Positions 1 to 8,790 of a stretch of DNA of 64,000 bases are shown in pieces (the stretch's first letter is position 1; every line of letters starts with the position of its first letter). The translations under genes were made by a program, and so were the position numbers. This stretch comes from Streptomyces koelreuteriae (lineage in GTDB: Bacteria > Actinomycetota > Actinomycetes > Streptomycetales > Streptomycetaceae), in the NCBI RefSeq assembly GCF_018604545.1, contig NZ_CP075896.1, positions 5,952,001 through 6,016,000 on the forward strand, written 5' to 3'. The notes beneath the pieces were generated by a model, which did not search any database, had not been told where the DNA came from, and saw nothing but the letters and a program-made list of their open reading frames with translations.

Positions 1-1
1 C

Positions 2-574
2 GTCACTGACTTCTGCTCCTCCTACGGGCTGCGCAGAGGCCCCGACATGACGGCGTACGACGTGCAGATCGTCGCCTCCGTGATCGCCGACGTGGTGAAC
101 ATGCTGGGCCGCGCCGACGGGACCGGCTTCACCGTGACCGGGCCGGTGTGGGAGTACTTCCGGGTCCAGGAGCGCATGTTCAAGCCGCTGCTGCGGCAGA
201 GCCCCTTCCTCGAGGTGCAGGCCGCGGAACTGCGCGAGAAGCTGATCGAGCACGCCATGGACGGCCTGCTCAGGGAGATCTCCCTCGACCAGGCCAACGG
301 CCTGCTGGGCAAGACCTGCATCCACCCCTCCCATGTGCTCCCGGTGCACGCCCTGTCGGTCGTCAGCCACGAGGAGTTCTCCGACGCCCAGGACATCCTG
401 CGCCCCGAGCGGGGCGGCGGGGGTGTGCTTCGATCGTCGTACACGAACAAGATGAACGAGGTGAAGCCGCATCGGGCCTGGGCCGAGCGGACCCTGCTGC
501 GAGCCGAGGTTTTCGGCGTGGCGAACGAGGACATCGGCTTCGTGGAACTGCTCGCCGCCGGCCTGCCCGGCTGA
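2..574 (+). CDS. HpcH/HpaI aldolase/citrate lyase-like protein, 3' part
   Basis: The start lies before the window; the frame is open from base 2 and ends with TGA at 574, leaving about 190 C-terminal residues. They resemble the C-terminal part of the TIM-barrel C-C bond lyases (HpcH/HpaI, citrate lyase beta) found in tellurium-resistance (Ter) associated operons, for example the GKTCIHPSHVLPVHAL stretch. In that context the enzyme is predicted to build or cleave a C-C bond while making a nucleoside-like metabolite. The next gene (phosphoribosyltransferase/StiP) starts 56 bp downstream, followed by a HAD phosphatase, which is the known order of this module. The metal-binding N-terminal half cannot be seen here. 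Confidence 0.75.
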   Translation, partial: VTDFCSSYGLRRGPDMTAYDVQIVASVIADVVNMLGRADGTGFTVTGPVWEYFRVQERMFKPLLRQSPFLEVQAAELREKLIEHAMDGLLREISLDQANGLLGKTCIHPSHVLPVHALSVVSHEEFSDAQDILRPERGGGGVLRSSYTNKMNEVKPHRAWAERTLLRAEVFGVANEDIGFVELLAAGLPG

Positions 575-630
575 CGCGGCCCGGCATCCGCGGGGCATCC
601 GACGAATTCGAACGGTTGGTGGAGAAGGCA

Positions 631-3198
631 GTGAACGAGGGGGTGCGCGGCGAGGTGCGCGACGAAGCCGGCGGTGTCTGGTCCGGCAGCTGGGTCGCGG
701 AGCGGCTGGGCGTCGAGCTCGTCGGCGACGACCGGCTGACCGGCCTGCTGGGGCTGGCGCTGCGCCGCAACCCCAAGCGGGCCCATCTGCTGGTGTCGAA
801 CGTGCTGGGCAAGCACGTGCCGCAGTCGCCGTCCGTCGTCTACGGCCACGGTGTCGAGCTCGGCCGCCGGGTGCGAGCGCTGCTGGGCGAGGAGGAGTCG
901 GCCCGGGCGGTCGTCCTCGGCTACGCGGAGACCGCGACCGGCCTCGGCCACTCCGTCGCCGACGGGCTGGGCCTCGCGCCCTACCTGCACTCCACGCGCC
1001 GCCCCGTCGCCGGTCTCGCGGCGGCCGGCGGCTTCGAGGAGGCCCACTCGCACGCGACCTCGCATCTGCTGCTGCCGGAGGATCCCGCGCTGCTGAGCGG
1101 GGAAGGGCCGCTGGTCCTGGTCGACGACGAGTTCTCCACGGGTAACACGGTGCTGAACACCGTACGAGATCTTCATGGGCGGTATCCGCGGCGGAGGTAT
1201 GTCGTGGTGGCGCTGGTGGACATGCGGTCGGCGGAGGACGCGGGGCGGTTGGAGGGGTTCGCTCGGGAGATCGGGGCGCGGGTGGATCTCGTCGCTGCGG
1301 CTTCCGGGACTGTGCGGCTGCCTGAGGGGGTGTTGGAGCGGGGGCAGGAGTTGGTGGCGCGGTACGAGGCCGAGAGTGCGGCGGAGGGTTCGTCGGCGGG
1401 TGCGGCTGCGTCGTGGCCGGTCGCGCAGTTCCCCGCGCCCCCAATAGGGGCGTATCGCCAACGCCCTCAAGGGGCGCGGGGAACTGCGCGAACAGCCCCC
1501 ACCGGCCCGCACCCGGAAGACAACCGCATCGACCTGCACTGGCCGGCCAACCTGCCGGACGGCGCCCGGCATGGGTTCACCCCGGCCCATCGGGAGCGGC
1601 TGGAGGCCGCCCTGCCCGGCATGGCGGCCAGGATCGCCGACGCCCTGCCCGAAGACGCCCGCCGCGTGCACATCCTCGGCTTCGAAGAGCTGATGTACAC
1701 CCCCCTCCGACTCGCCGCCGCGCTGGAGCGGACCGCGCCGGACATCGAGGTCCGCTACTCGACCACCACCCGCTCACCCGTCCTGGCCGTCGACGACCCC
1801 GGCTACGCGATACGCACCCGCCTCGCCTTCCCCGCCCACGACGACCCGGCCGACGGCCCGGGGGAGCGATACGCCTACAACGTCGCCGGCGCCGGATTCG
1901 ACGCCGTCGTCGTGGTCGTCGACTCGGCCGGGGACACCCCCGCGCTGCACGCGCCCGACGGTCTGACGGCCCGGCTCGCCGCGCACACGCCGCGGGTCCT
2001 GCTCGCCGTCATACCGTCGTACGTCCCCGAAAGGCCCTCCATGCTGCCCGAGCCCCTGCGCGGCCCCGACTTCTCCTCGTACGCGCCCGAGGAGGTCGGC
2101 TGGCTGCTCCAGGACCTCTCGGACGTGACGCTGGAGGCGCCGACCGAGGAGCGCGAGGAGGCAATCCAGAGCGGTGGCGCCCACTACGCGGAGTCGCTGC
2201 CCGTGGAGTACCAGCCGAGCGAGCGGTACCAGGAGCTGTTCCACGCCGCGCTGGCCGACTCGGCGGCCCGTATCGCCCGGGCGACCGGCGTCGTCACGGA
2301 GACGATCCTCGCCGAGCGGGGGCCGCGCCCGGTGCTGGTCTCCCTGGCCCGCGCGGGAACCCCCGTCGGCATCCTGATGCGCCGCTGGGCCCAGTACCGG
2401 CATGGCCTCGACCTGCCGCACTACGCCGTCTCGATCGTCCGGGGCCGCGGCATCGACGCCAACGCGCTGCGCTGGCTCGCCGCGCACCACGACCCCCGGG
2501 ACGTCGTCTTCGTCGACGGCTGGACCGGCAAGGGCGCCATCACCCGCGAACTCGCCCAGGCCCTTGAGGAGTTCGAGAAGTCCGACGGCATCACCGGCTT
2601 CGACCCCGAGATCGCGGTGCTCGCCGACCCGGGCTCCTGCGTACGGACCTACGGCACCCGCGAGGACTTCCTCATCCCCTCCGCCTGCCTCAACTCCACC
2701 GTCTCCGGCCTGATCTCGCGGACCGTGCTGCGGGCGGACCTGGTCGGTCCGCACGACTTCCACGGCGCGAAGTTCTACCGCGAACTCGCCGCCACCGACG
2801 TCTCGGTGGCCTTCCTGGACGCCGTCTCCGCCCGCTTCCCCGAGATCGAGGACGCGGCCTGCGCCCAGGCCAAGGACCTGCTCGCCGCCGACCGCTCACC
2901 CACCTGGGAGGGCTGGGCCGCCGTCGAGCGCATCAGTGAGGAGTACGGCATCCACGACGTGAACCTCGTCAAGCCCGGCGTCGGCGAGACCACCCGGGTG
3001 CTGCTGCGCCGCGTGCCCTGGAAGATCCTGGCCCGTGCCGGGGCGGGCAGCGACCTCGACCATGTACGCCTGCTGGCCGAGCAGCGCGGCGTACCCGTCG
3101 AGGAGACCGCCGAACTGCCCTACACCTGCGTCGGGTTGATCCACCCCAAGTACACCCGGGGTGCGACCGGCGCCGACGGCAAGGCGGTGTCCCTCTGA
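631..3198 (+). CDS. phosphoribosyltransferase-TRSP-StiP fusion protein (Ter-associated)
   Basis: 855 aa. GTG 631 was chosen because GGAGAAG lies just upstream and the frame before it is not protein-like. Residues about 1-255 form a phosphoribosyltransferase with the PRPP loop VLVDDEFSTGNT (about 164-175). A low-complexity linker follows, encoded by an interspersed palindromic repeat. Residues about 300-465 resemble the TRSP domain (HILGFEELMYTPLRLAAAL), and about 471-855 match the StiP cysteine-protease-like family, with a second phosphate-loop-like motif VVFVDGWTGKGAI. As I recall, PRTase-TRSP and StiP are usually separate genes. Here no stop separates them, although an internal ATG at 2041 could restart StiP. 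The module is thought to make a nucleoside-like compound in Ter stress systems. The stop overlaps the next start (ATGA). Confidence 0.75.
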   Translation: MNEGVRGEVRDEAGGVWSGSWVAERLGVELVGDDRLTGLLGLALRRNPKRAHLLVSNVLGKHVPQSPSVVYGHGVELGRRVRALLGEEESARAVVLGYAETATGLGHSVADGLGLAPYLHSTRRPVAGLAAAGGFEEAHSHATSHLLLPEDPALLSGEGPLVLVDDEFSTGNTVLNTVRDLHGRYPRRRYVVVALVDMRSAEDAGRLEGFAREIGARVDLVAAASGTVRLPEGVLERGQELVARYEAESAAEGSSAGAAASWPVAQFPAPPIGAYRQRPQGARGTARTAPTGPHPEDNRIDLHWPANLPDGARHGFTPAHRERLEAALPGMAARIADALPEDARRVHILGFEELMYTPLRLAAALERTAPDIEVRYSTTTRSPVLAVDDPGYAIRTRLAFPAHDDPADGPGERYAYNVAGAGFDAVVVVVDSAGDTPALHAPDGLTARLAAHTPRVLLAVIPSYVPERPSMLPEPLRGPDFSSYAPEEVGWLLQDLSDVTLEAPTEEREEAIQSGGAHYAESLPVEYQPSERYQELFHAALADSAARIARATGVVTETILAERGPRPVLVSLARAGTPVGILMRRWAQYRHGLDLPHYAVSIVRGRGIDANALRWLAAHHDPRDVVFVDGWTGKGAITRELAQALEEFEKSDGITGFDPEIAVLADPGSCVRTYGTREDFLIPSACLNSTVSGLISRTVLRADLVGPHDFHGAKFYRELAATDVSVAFLDAVSARFPEIEDAACAQAKDLLAADRSPTWEGWAAVERISEEYGIHDVNLVKPGVGETTRVLLRRVPWKILARAGAGSDLDHVRLLAEQRGVPVEETAELPYTCVGLIHPKYTRGATGADGKAVSL
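1421..1491 (+). repeat. interspersed palindromic repeat, copy 1 (inside CDS)
   Basis: An arm beginning TCGCGCAGTTCCCCGCGCCC (1421-1440) is mirrored by its reverse complement at about 1471-1491, giving a roughly 20-bp stem with a 30-nt loop. The same arm occurs at 4057 and 56385. This copy is translated in frame as the linker of the phosphoribosyltransferase fusion (VAQFPAPP... and ...GARGTART). Confidence 0.8.
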
Positions 3199-4007
3199 TG
3201 CGCGCACTCGTCGCCAGCGACCTCGATCGCACCCTGATCTACTCCGCCGCCGCCCTGGCGCTGACCATGCCGGACGCCCGGGCGCCCCGGCTGCTGTGCG
3301 TGGAGGTGCACGAGAGCAAGCCGCTGTCGTACATGACGGAGACGGCGGCCGGGCTTCTCACCGACCTGGGCGACGCGGCCGTGTTCGTGCCGACGACGAC
3401 CCGGACGCGCAAGCAGTACCAGCGCATCAACCTGCCGGGCCCCGCGCCCACGTACGCGATCTGCGCGAACGGCGGCCACCTCCTGGTGGACGGGGTCTCC
3501 GACCCCGACTGGCACGCCCGGGTGACCGCGCGGCTGGCCGAGGAGTGCGCGTCCCTCGCCGAGGTGCAGGAGCACCTGCTGAGGGCCGCCGACCCGGTCT
3601 GGGTGCGCAAGCACCGCGTCGCCGACGATCTGTTCGCCTACCTCGTCGTCGAGCGGGAACTGCTCGACGAGGACTGGGTGAAGGAACTCGCGGTGTGGGC
3701 GGAGAACCGCGGCTGGACCGTGTCGCTGCAGGGCCGCAAGATCTACGCGGTCCCGGGGCCGCTCACCAAGAGCGCGGCGCTGCGTGAGGTCGCCCGGAGG
3801 ACGGGCGCCGATCTGACCCTCGCCGCGGGGGACTCCCTGCTCGACGCGGACCTGCTTCTCGCGGCCGACCGGGGCTGGCGGCCCGGCCATGGGGAGCTGG
3901 CCGACACCGGCTTCACGGCGCCGTCGGTCAGGGTGCTTCCCGAGCGTGGCGTCCTCGCCGGGGAGCGGATTCTGCGGGAGTTTCTGGAGACAGTACGGGG
4001 CGCCTGA
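3198..4007 (+). CDS. HAD-family phosphatase (Ter-associated)
   Basis: 269 aa, starting at the ATG that overlaps the previous TGA (ATGA), so translation is probably coupled. HAD motif I is SDLDRTLI (DxDxT) at residues 8-15 and motif IV is LAAGDSLLDADLL near residue 215. The cap arrangement resembles the trehalose/sucrose-phosphate phosphatase branch of the superfamily. In Ter-associated operons this HAD enzyme follows the PRTase and StiP genes and is thought to dephosphorylate a sugar- or nucleoside-phosphate intermediate. It is the last gene of the operon; the convergent DedA gene overlaps its 3' end. Confidence 0.8.
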   Translation: MRALVASDLDRTLIYSAAALALTMPDARAPRLLCVEVHESKPLSYMTETAAGLLTDLGDAAVFVPTTTRTRKQYQRINLPGPAPTYAICANGGHLLVDGVSDPDWHARVTARLAEECASLAEVQEHLLRAADPVWVRKHRVADDLFAYLVVERELLDEDWVKELAVWAENRGWTVSLQGRKIYAVPGPLTKSAALREVARRTGADLTLAAGDSLLDADLLLAADRGWRPGHGELADTGFTAPSVRVLPERGVLAGERILREFLETVRGA

Positions 4008-4716
4008 GAACTCGGGTGTCCTGGTCGTCGTGCGGGTGCGGGTTCGCGGTGGCTTGTCGCGCAGTTCCCCGCGCCCCTTCGGGGCGCTTCGCCTTGGGGC
4101 GTCGCAGGAGCCGGACTCCGGCGAAGACCGCCACCGCCAGCGCCGCCACGACCAGGACCACCTTGGAGTAGGTGGACACGATGTCCGTGACCTGGTGCCA
4201 GTTCGCGCCGAGGAAGTAGCCCGCGAGGACGAACACCGTGTTCCAGATCGCGCTGCCCAGCGTGGTCAGACCGAGGAACACCGGCAGCCGCATGCGCTCG
4301 ACACCGGCCGGTACGGAGATCAGGCTGCGGAAGATCGGGATCATCCGGCCGAAGAACACGGCCTTGGTGCCGTGCTTCAGGAACCACGCCTCCGTCTTCT
4401 CGATGTCGGAGACCTTCACCAGTGGCAGCCGTGCCGCGATCGCCACCGTCCGGTCCCGGCCGAGCAGCGCGCCGACGCCGTACAGCGCGAGCGCGCCGAT
4501 CACCGAGCCGGCCGTCGTCCACAGCAGGACCGCGAGCAGGCTCATCCGCCCGCTGCTCGCGGCGAACCCGGCGAGGGGCAGGATCACCTCGCTGGGCAGC
4601 GGCGGGAACAGGTTCTCCAGGGCGATGGCGAGACCGGCACCCGGGGCGCCCAGCGCGTCCATGAGGTCGTTGACCCACTGCGGTCCGGCGTCCGCGGCGG
4701 CGGCGATGGCTGTCAT
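3928..4716 (-). CDS. DedA-family membrane protein
   Basis: 262 aa from ATG 4716; an in-frame GTG at 4725 is an alternative, and neither has a clear ribosome site. The core (about residues 1-200) is a SNARE-associated/DedA (VTT) protein, with the re-entrant motif LPSEVILPLAGF, the region GRMIPIFRSLISVPAG and four to five hydrophobic segments. DedA proteins act in the cytoplasmic membrane in lipid-carrier flipping and membrane homeostasis. The last ~60 residues are hydrophilic and are encoded by the interspersed repeat at 4057 and sequence beyond it. The frame therefore runs about 80 bp into the 3' end of the convergent HAD gene. The original stop was probably lost when the repeat inserted. Confidence 0.85.
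   Translation of the reverse strand: MTAIAAAADAGPQWVNDLMDALGAPGAGLAIALENLFPPLPSEVILPLAGFAASSGRMSLLAVLLWTTAGSVIGALALYGVGALLGRDRTVAIAARLPLVKVSDIEKTEAWFLKHGTKAVFFGRMIPIFRSLISVPAGVERMRLPVFLGLTTLGSAIWNTVFVLAGYFLGANWHQVTDIVSTYSKVVLVVAALAVAVFAGVRLLRRPKAKRPEGARGTARQATANPHPHDDQDTRVLRRPVLSPETPAESAPRRGRHAREAP
4057..4087 (+). repeat. interspersed palindromic repeat, copy 2
   Basis: It has the TCGCGCAGTTCCCCGCGCCC arm seen at 1421, followed by a short TTC loop flanked by GCCCC/GGGGC. It is preceded by the G-rich leader GTGCGGGTGCGGGTTCGCGG, which is also found before copy 3. On the minus strand it is read through as part of the C-terminal tail of the DedA protein. Confidence 0.75.
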
Positions 4717-4785
4717 GCCGACCACGCTAGAAAACCGGACCTGAAGGGTTCCTGAGGAAGCCCGCGGCGGTGGGCGTCGCCGGGG

Positions 4786-5007
4786 TCAGCCGCAGCAGCC
4801 GCCCCCGCAGCAACCGCCGCCGCCACCGCCCGCGGGAGGCGCCGGTGCCGGGGCGGAGCCCGAGCCGGCCACCGCGACCGTGGAAAGGAGCTTCACCGTG
4901 TCGTCGTGACCCGACGGGCACGCCGCGGGAGCGGAGGACTCCGCCATGGGACGGCTCAGTTCGAAGGTGTCGCCGCAGGTCCGGCAGCGGTACTCATAGC
5001 GAGGCAT
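4786..5007 (-). CDS. FmdB-like zinc-ribbon protein with Cys/Gly-rich tail
   Basis: 73 aa from ATG 5007 (PRYEYRC start, typical of the family). The N-terminal ~45 residues form the FmdB zinc ribbon: CRTC at residues 8-11 and a later CPSGH. The family is putative regulatory, with no proven biochemical role. After an Ala/Pro linker the protein ends in a run of Gly with two Cys pairs (GGGCCGGGCCG type), which could bind metal or simply be low complexity. It stands alone between the DedA gene and the divergent PBP gene. Confidence 0.85.
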   Translation of the reverse strand: MPRYEYRCRTCGDTFELSRPMAESSAPAACPSGHDDTVKLLSTVAVAGSGSAPAPAPPAGGGGGGCCGGGCCG

Positions 5008-5188
5008 GCGCACAGATTAGTCGCCGGCTACCGGAAGGACGCCCTTCGGGACTGGTCCGGGATCATTCTTGTCCGATCCGGTGTGGAGAATATGTAAAGG
5101 CCACTGGTAACTTTCGATCGTCGCGAGGAGCCGCAGCCAGGCCCCTCCGCGCGAGCACCACCGTAAGCGGGGGAGGGGAGACACAGCC

Positions 5189-7366
5189 GTGACCAGGGCT
5201 GGGTGGGAACCGGACGAGACCATGCAGTTGAAGGTTCCCGCTTCCCCAGATACCGAAGACGCGGACCGGACGGAACGCGCGGACGAGACCGTGCAATTGC
5301 GTACGGCGGCGGTGTCGGCGACGGAGGGGAGCGGGTCCGACGGGCCGCGCCGTCGGCGCAAAGCGCCCCGGCCTACCCCGCTGTCCCGCGTGCGCGCCGC
5401 CGCAGGACCGCGGCTTGCCCCACTCGTCTCCCGCGCGGCGCCCTACGCCCGCCGCCTGAGGCCCTGCTACCCGCACGCCGACCGCACCGGCTGGCGTCGC
5501 TGGGCGCCCTCCTGGCGGCAGTGGCTCGGTGCCGCGCTGACCTTCACCGGCCTGGCCCTCGGCTTCCTCGGTATCGCCTACGCCGCCACCGACATCCCGG
5601 AGAACCTCAACTCGTACGCCACTCAGCAGGACAACGTCTACTACTGGTCCGACGGGACGCCCATGGCGCGCACCGGCTGGGTGCAGCGGCAGGCGATGCC
5701 GCTGGAGGACATACCCGAGGACGTCCGCAACGCGGTGCTGGCGGCGGAGAACGCGAGTTTCTACAGCGACCCCGGCATCTCCGTCAGCGGGATCACCCGC
5801 GCCCTGTGGCGCACCGTCGGCGAGGGCAACACCCAGGGCGGCTCCACCATCACCCAGCAGTACGTCAAGAACGTCTACCTCAACCAGGACCGCTCGGTCA
5901 GCCGCAAGTTCACCGAGGCCATGCTCGCCCTCAAGCTCGACAACCAGATGAGCAAGGACGACATCCTCGAGGGCTACCTCAACACCAGCTGGTTCGGCCG
6001 CGGCACCTACGGGATCCAGCGCGCGTCCCAGGCCTACTACGGCAAGGAGGTGGGCGAACTCGACGCCGGCGAGGCCGCCTTCCTCGCCTCCCTCCTCAAG
6101 GGCGCGGGGCTCTACGACCCGGCCCTGAGCAAGGACAACCACGCCCGGGCCGTGGAGCGCTGGTCCTGGATCCTCGACCGCATGGTCGACAACGGCATGC
6201 TGTCGAAGTCCGAGCGGGCCACGTACAAGGAGTTCCCCGAGCCGCTGAAGCACGCACAGAGCTTCGACACCGGCAAGCAGAGCGACTACCTCGTGGAGCT
6301 GGCCGCCCAGTACACCAAGAAGGCCACGCACATCTCGGACAAGGAGTTCGACCTCGGCGGCTACCAGATCTACACGACCTTCGACCGCAAGCAGGAGACG
6401 GCGCTCACCGACGCCGTGACCAAGGCCCGCAAGCAGGCGCGCAAGGACGACGCGGCCAAGGCCAAGACCCTGCACTTCGGCGCCGCCTCGGTGGCCGCCG
6501 ACGGGCGGATCCTCGCCGTCCATGGCGGCCCCGACCACCGCAGGCAGGGCTACAACGAGTCGAACGCGACCACCGTGCCCGCCGGTTCGGCCTTCCTGCC
6601 GTTCGTCTACGCCGCCGCCCTGGAGCACGGCGTGCGCAAGACCCGCGAGGGCCCCGTGACCCGGGTGACCCCGCAGTCGCTGTACGACGCGGACGACGGC
6701 ATCCCCGTCATGACCCCCGAAGGGCCCTACTGGGACCGCGGTGGCAAGAAGGTCACCTCCCACAACGACGGCAAGCGGTCCTACGGGCGGATCAGCCTGA
6801 GCCGGGCCCTCGCCCTGTCGGCGAACACACCGTTCATGCAGCTCGGCATGGAGACCGGCCTGGACAAGGTGCGCGACACCGCTCAGGCGGCGGGCCTGCT
6901 CTCCTCCAGCTTCGGCCCGCAGGTGCCCGGGTTGTCCCTGGGCAGCGCCACGCCCAGCGCGATCCGCATGGCGAGCGGGTACGCCACGTTCGCCGCCGCC
7001 GGTACACACGTCGAGCCGTTCTCGGTGGCCCGGATCACCCGCAACGGCTCCACGGTCCCGTTGGCGAAGCCGCAGTCCCGCCGGGCGATGCGGGCGGGCG
7101 TGGCCGAGGCGGTCCAGTCCGCCCTCAAGGACGCCTTCCGCACCGCCCACGCCGGGGCGGACCCGGCGCCCGAGGTGGCCGGGAAGGCCGGCACCGTGCA
7201 GAACGACACCGCGTCCTGGTACGTCGGCACGGCCAGTTCCGTGTCGACGGCCGTCGTGGCCTACCGCATCGACCTCGGCAAGAGCCTCGAACCGCTGCCG
7301 TTGCAGGGGATCGCGGACGACAGCGTGCCGTACCGCATCTGGTCCGGTGCCCGGGGCCTCGGCTGA
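5189..7366 (+). CDS. class A penicillin-binding protein with degenerate transpeptidase site
   Basis: 725 aa from GTG 5189, preceded by GGGGAGG. A cytoplasmic N-tail (1-105) is followed by one membrane segment (about 110-130), a GT51 glycosyltransferase (catalytic Glu in LAAENASFY, E187; GGSTITQQYVKN) and a transpeptidase-like domain. In the latter the SxxK motif reads GSAFLP (S467, Leu instead of Lys at 470) and KTG reads KAG (K666); the SxN motif is intact (SAN, 544-546). Glycan polymerisation is therefore likely, but peptide cross-linking is doubtful. The tail holds two ETMQL/ETVQL motifs of the kind phosphorylated on Thr and read by FHA domains. Two secreted envelope genes follow on the same strand. 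Confidence 0.85.
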   Translation: MTRAGWEPDETMQLKVPASPDTEDADRTERADETVQLRTAAVSATEGSGSDGPRRRRKAPRPTPLSRVRAAAGPRLAPLVSRAAPYARRLRPCYPHADRTGWRRWAPSWRQWLGAALTFTGLALGFLGIAYAATDIPENLNSYATQQDNVYYWSDGTPMARTGWVQRQAMPLEDIPEDVRNAVLAAENASFYSDPGISVSGITRALWRTVGEGNTQGGSTITQQYVKNVYLNQDRSVSRKFTEAMLALKLDNQMSKDDILEGYLNTSWFGRGTYGIQRASQAYYGKEVGELDAGEAAFLASLLKGAGLYDPALSKDNHARAVERWSWILDRMVDNGMLSKSERATYKEFPEPLKHAQSFDTGKQSDYLVELAAQYTKKATHISDKEFDLGGYQIYTTFDRKQETALTDAVTKARKQARKDDAAKAKTLHFGAASVAADGRILAVHGGPDHRRQGYNESNATTVPAGSAFLPFVYAAALEHGVRKTREGPVTRVTPQSLYDADDGIPVMTPEGPYWDRGGKKVTSHNDGKRSYGRISLSRALALSANTPFMQLGMETGLDKVRDTAQAAGLLSSSFGPQVPGLSLGSATPSAIRMASGYATFAAAGTHVEPFSVARITRNGSTVPLAKPQSRRAMRAGVAEAVQSALKDAFRTAHAGADPAPEVAGKAGTVQNDTASWYVGTASSVSTAVVAYRIDLGKSLEPLPLQGIADDSVPYRIWSGARGLG

Positions 7367-7423
7367 CCCCCGCGCCCCGGCCCGACCGCACCATCCCCGC
7401 CCCCCTCGCAGAATGAGCCGCGC

Positions 7424-8701
7424 ATGAAGTCACCGTCCGGCCGCCGCCGCCGGCCCCGCGCATCCCGCCGCACTCCGTCCCCGGGGATATTGACCCTGGC
7501 GGCCCTGTTCGTCGCCGCGTCCCTGGTCTCGGGCTACCTCGTACTGAACCGCCCGGGCACCACCACTCCCACCGCCTCCTCCGAGGCCGACAGACAGACC
7601 TCCGCGAAGGGGGACCAGGAGCCCCGGTGGGACGGCCGGACCAAGGTCCTCGGGGACGGCTCCACCTCCTACACCGGTCCGCAGAAGGGGCAGTTGAAGC
7701 CCGTGCCGCTCAAGCCGGGTGAGAAGCCGCCCCAGTTCGTGGTCTTCTCCTGGGACGGCGCGCTGCAGGGCGACGACGAACTCTTCTCGCACTACCGGCA
7801 ACTGGCCGACCGGTACAACGCGAACATGACCTTCTTCCTCACGGGCATCTACCTGGTGCCCAAGGGCAAGAAGGAGCTCTATTCCCCGCCCCAGCACGAC
7901 AAAGGCTCGGCGGCGATCAGCTACGCCACCGACGAGCACATCCGCACCACGGTGCGGGAGCTCGGCAAGGCGTGGCAGGGCGGGAACGAGATCGGCACCC
8001 ACTTCAACGGCCACTTCTGCGGCGACAAGGGCGGCGGCGACTGGAGCGTCGAGGAGTGGAAGAGCGAGATCGACCAGTTCTACGGCTTCGTCGAGAAGTG
8101 GAAGACCAACACCGGCTTCCAGGACGTCGACCCGCTGCCCTTCGACATCAGGAAGGAGGTCACCGGCGGCCGCGCGCCCTGCCTGGAGGGCCAGAAGAAC
8201 CTGCTGAAGGCCGCCGAGGGCTACAAATGGCGCTACGACGCCAGCTCCGCGGGCGACTTCCAGATATGGCCCGTCAAGAAGAAGGGCATCTGGGACTTCC
8301 CGCTGCAGATGCTCCCCTACGAGGGCGGCAAGTACCAGGGCCTGTCGATGGACTTCAACTTCCTCTACAACCAGTCCGAGGGCGAGACCGAGGGCGATCC
8401 GGCGAAGTACCCCGAGTGGGAGGAAGAGACGGTCGCCTCCTACATGTCGGGCTTCAACCGCGTCTACTACGGCAGCCGGGCCCCGCTGTTCATCGGCAAC
8501 CACTTCGAGGACTGGAACGGCGGCATCTACATGCGGGCCGTGGACCGGGTCGTCAAGGACATGTGCACCAAGAAGGACGTCAAGTGCGTGTCCTTCAGGG
8601 AACTGGCCGACTGGCTCGATGTGCAGAAGCCCGAGACGCTGCAGCGGCTGCGCGGCCTGGACCCGGCGCAGTCGCCCGACTGGTCGACCGTCGTGAAGTA
8701 A
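7424..8701 (+). CDS. secreted NodB-fold (polysaccharide deacetylase-like) protein
   Basis: 425 aa from ATG 7424. A basic N-tail and one membrane segment (about 22-42) suggest a type II anchor or uncleaved signal. The rest looks like a divergent carbohydrate esterase 4/NodB fold: FSWDGALQG stands where the catalytic Asp motif is expected and EIGTHFNGHFC carries the HxxxH metal-binding pair. Acidic Trp-rich stretches fill the middle. It lies 57 bp after the PBP gene and 89 bp before a secreted amidase-domain gene, so a role in trimming wall or surface glycan is plausible. The substrate cannot be told. The family is common in actinomycetes and often annotated hypothetical. Confidence 0.65.
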   Translation: MKSPSGRRRRPRASRRTPSPGILTLAALFVAASLVSGYLVLNRPGTTTPTASSEADRQTSAKGDQEPRWDGRTKVLGDGSTSYTGPQKGQLKPVPLKPGEKPPQFVVFSWDGALQGDDELFSHYRQLADRYNANMTFFLTGIYLVPKGKKELYSPPQHDKGSAAISYATDEHIRTTVRELGKAWQGGNEIGTHFNGHFCGDKGGGDWSVEEWKSEIDQFYGFVEKWKTNTGFQDVDPLPFDIRKEVTGGRAPCLEGQKNLLKAAEGYKWRYDASSAGDFQIWPVKKKGIWDFPLQMLPYEGGKYQGLSMDFNFLYNQSEGETEGDPAKYPEWEEETVASYMSGFNRVYYGSRAPLFIGNHFEDWNGGIYMRAVDRVVKDMCTKKDVKCVSFRELADWLDVQKPETLQRLRGLDPAQSPDWSTVVK

Positions 8702-8790
8702 CAGGGGCAACCCTCTTCACAGAGACCACACACCCCATGCAAAGATCTCTCACCCCGGCAACCCTTGGCCGGGGCTAGAGGGGAACTTCA

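Noticed and set aside
5063..7150. Very long open frames on the strand opposite to real genes (for example opposite the PBP, the MFS genes and the ABC genes)
   Set aside because: They are by-products of high GC codon bias: Arg/Gly/Val-rich low-complexity translations, no ribosome sites, no family motifs, and they lie antisense to genes with clear domains.
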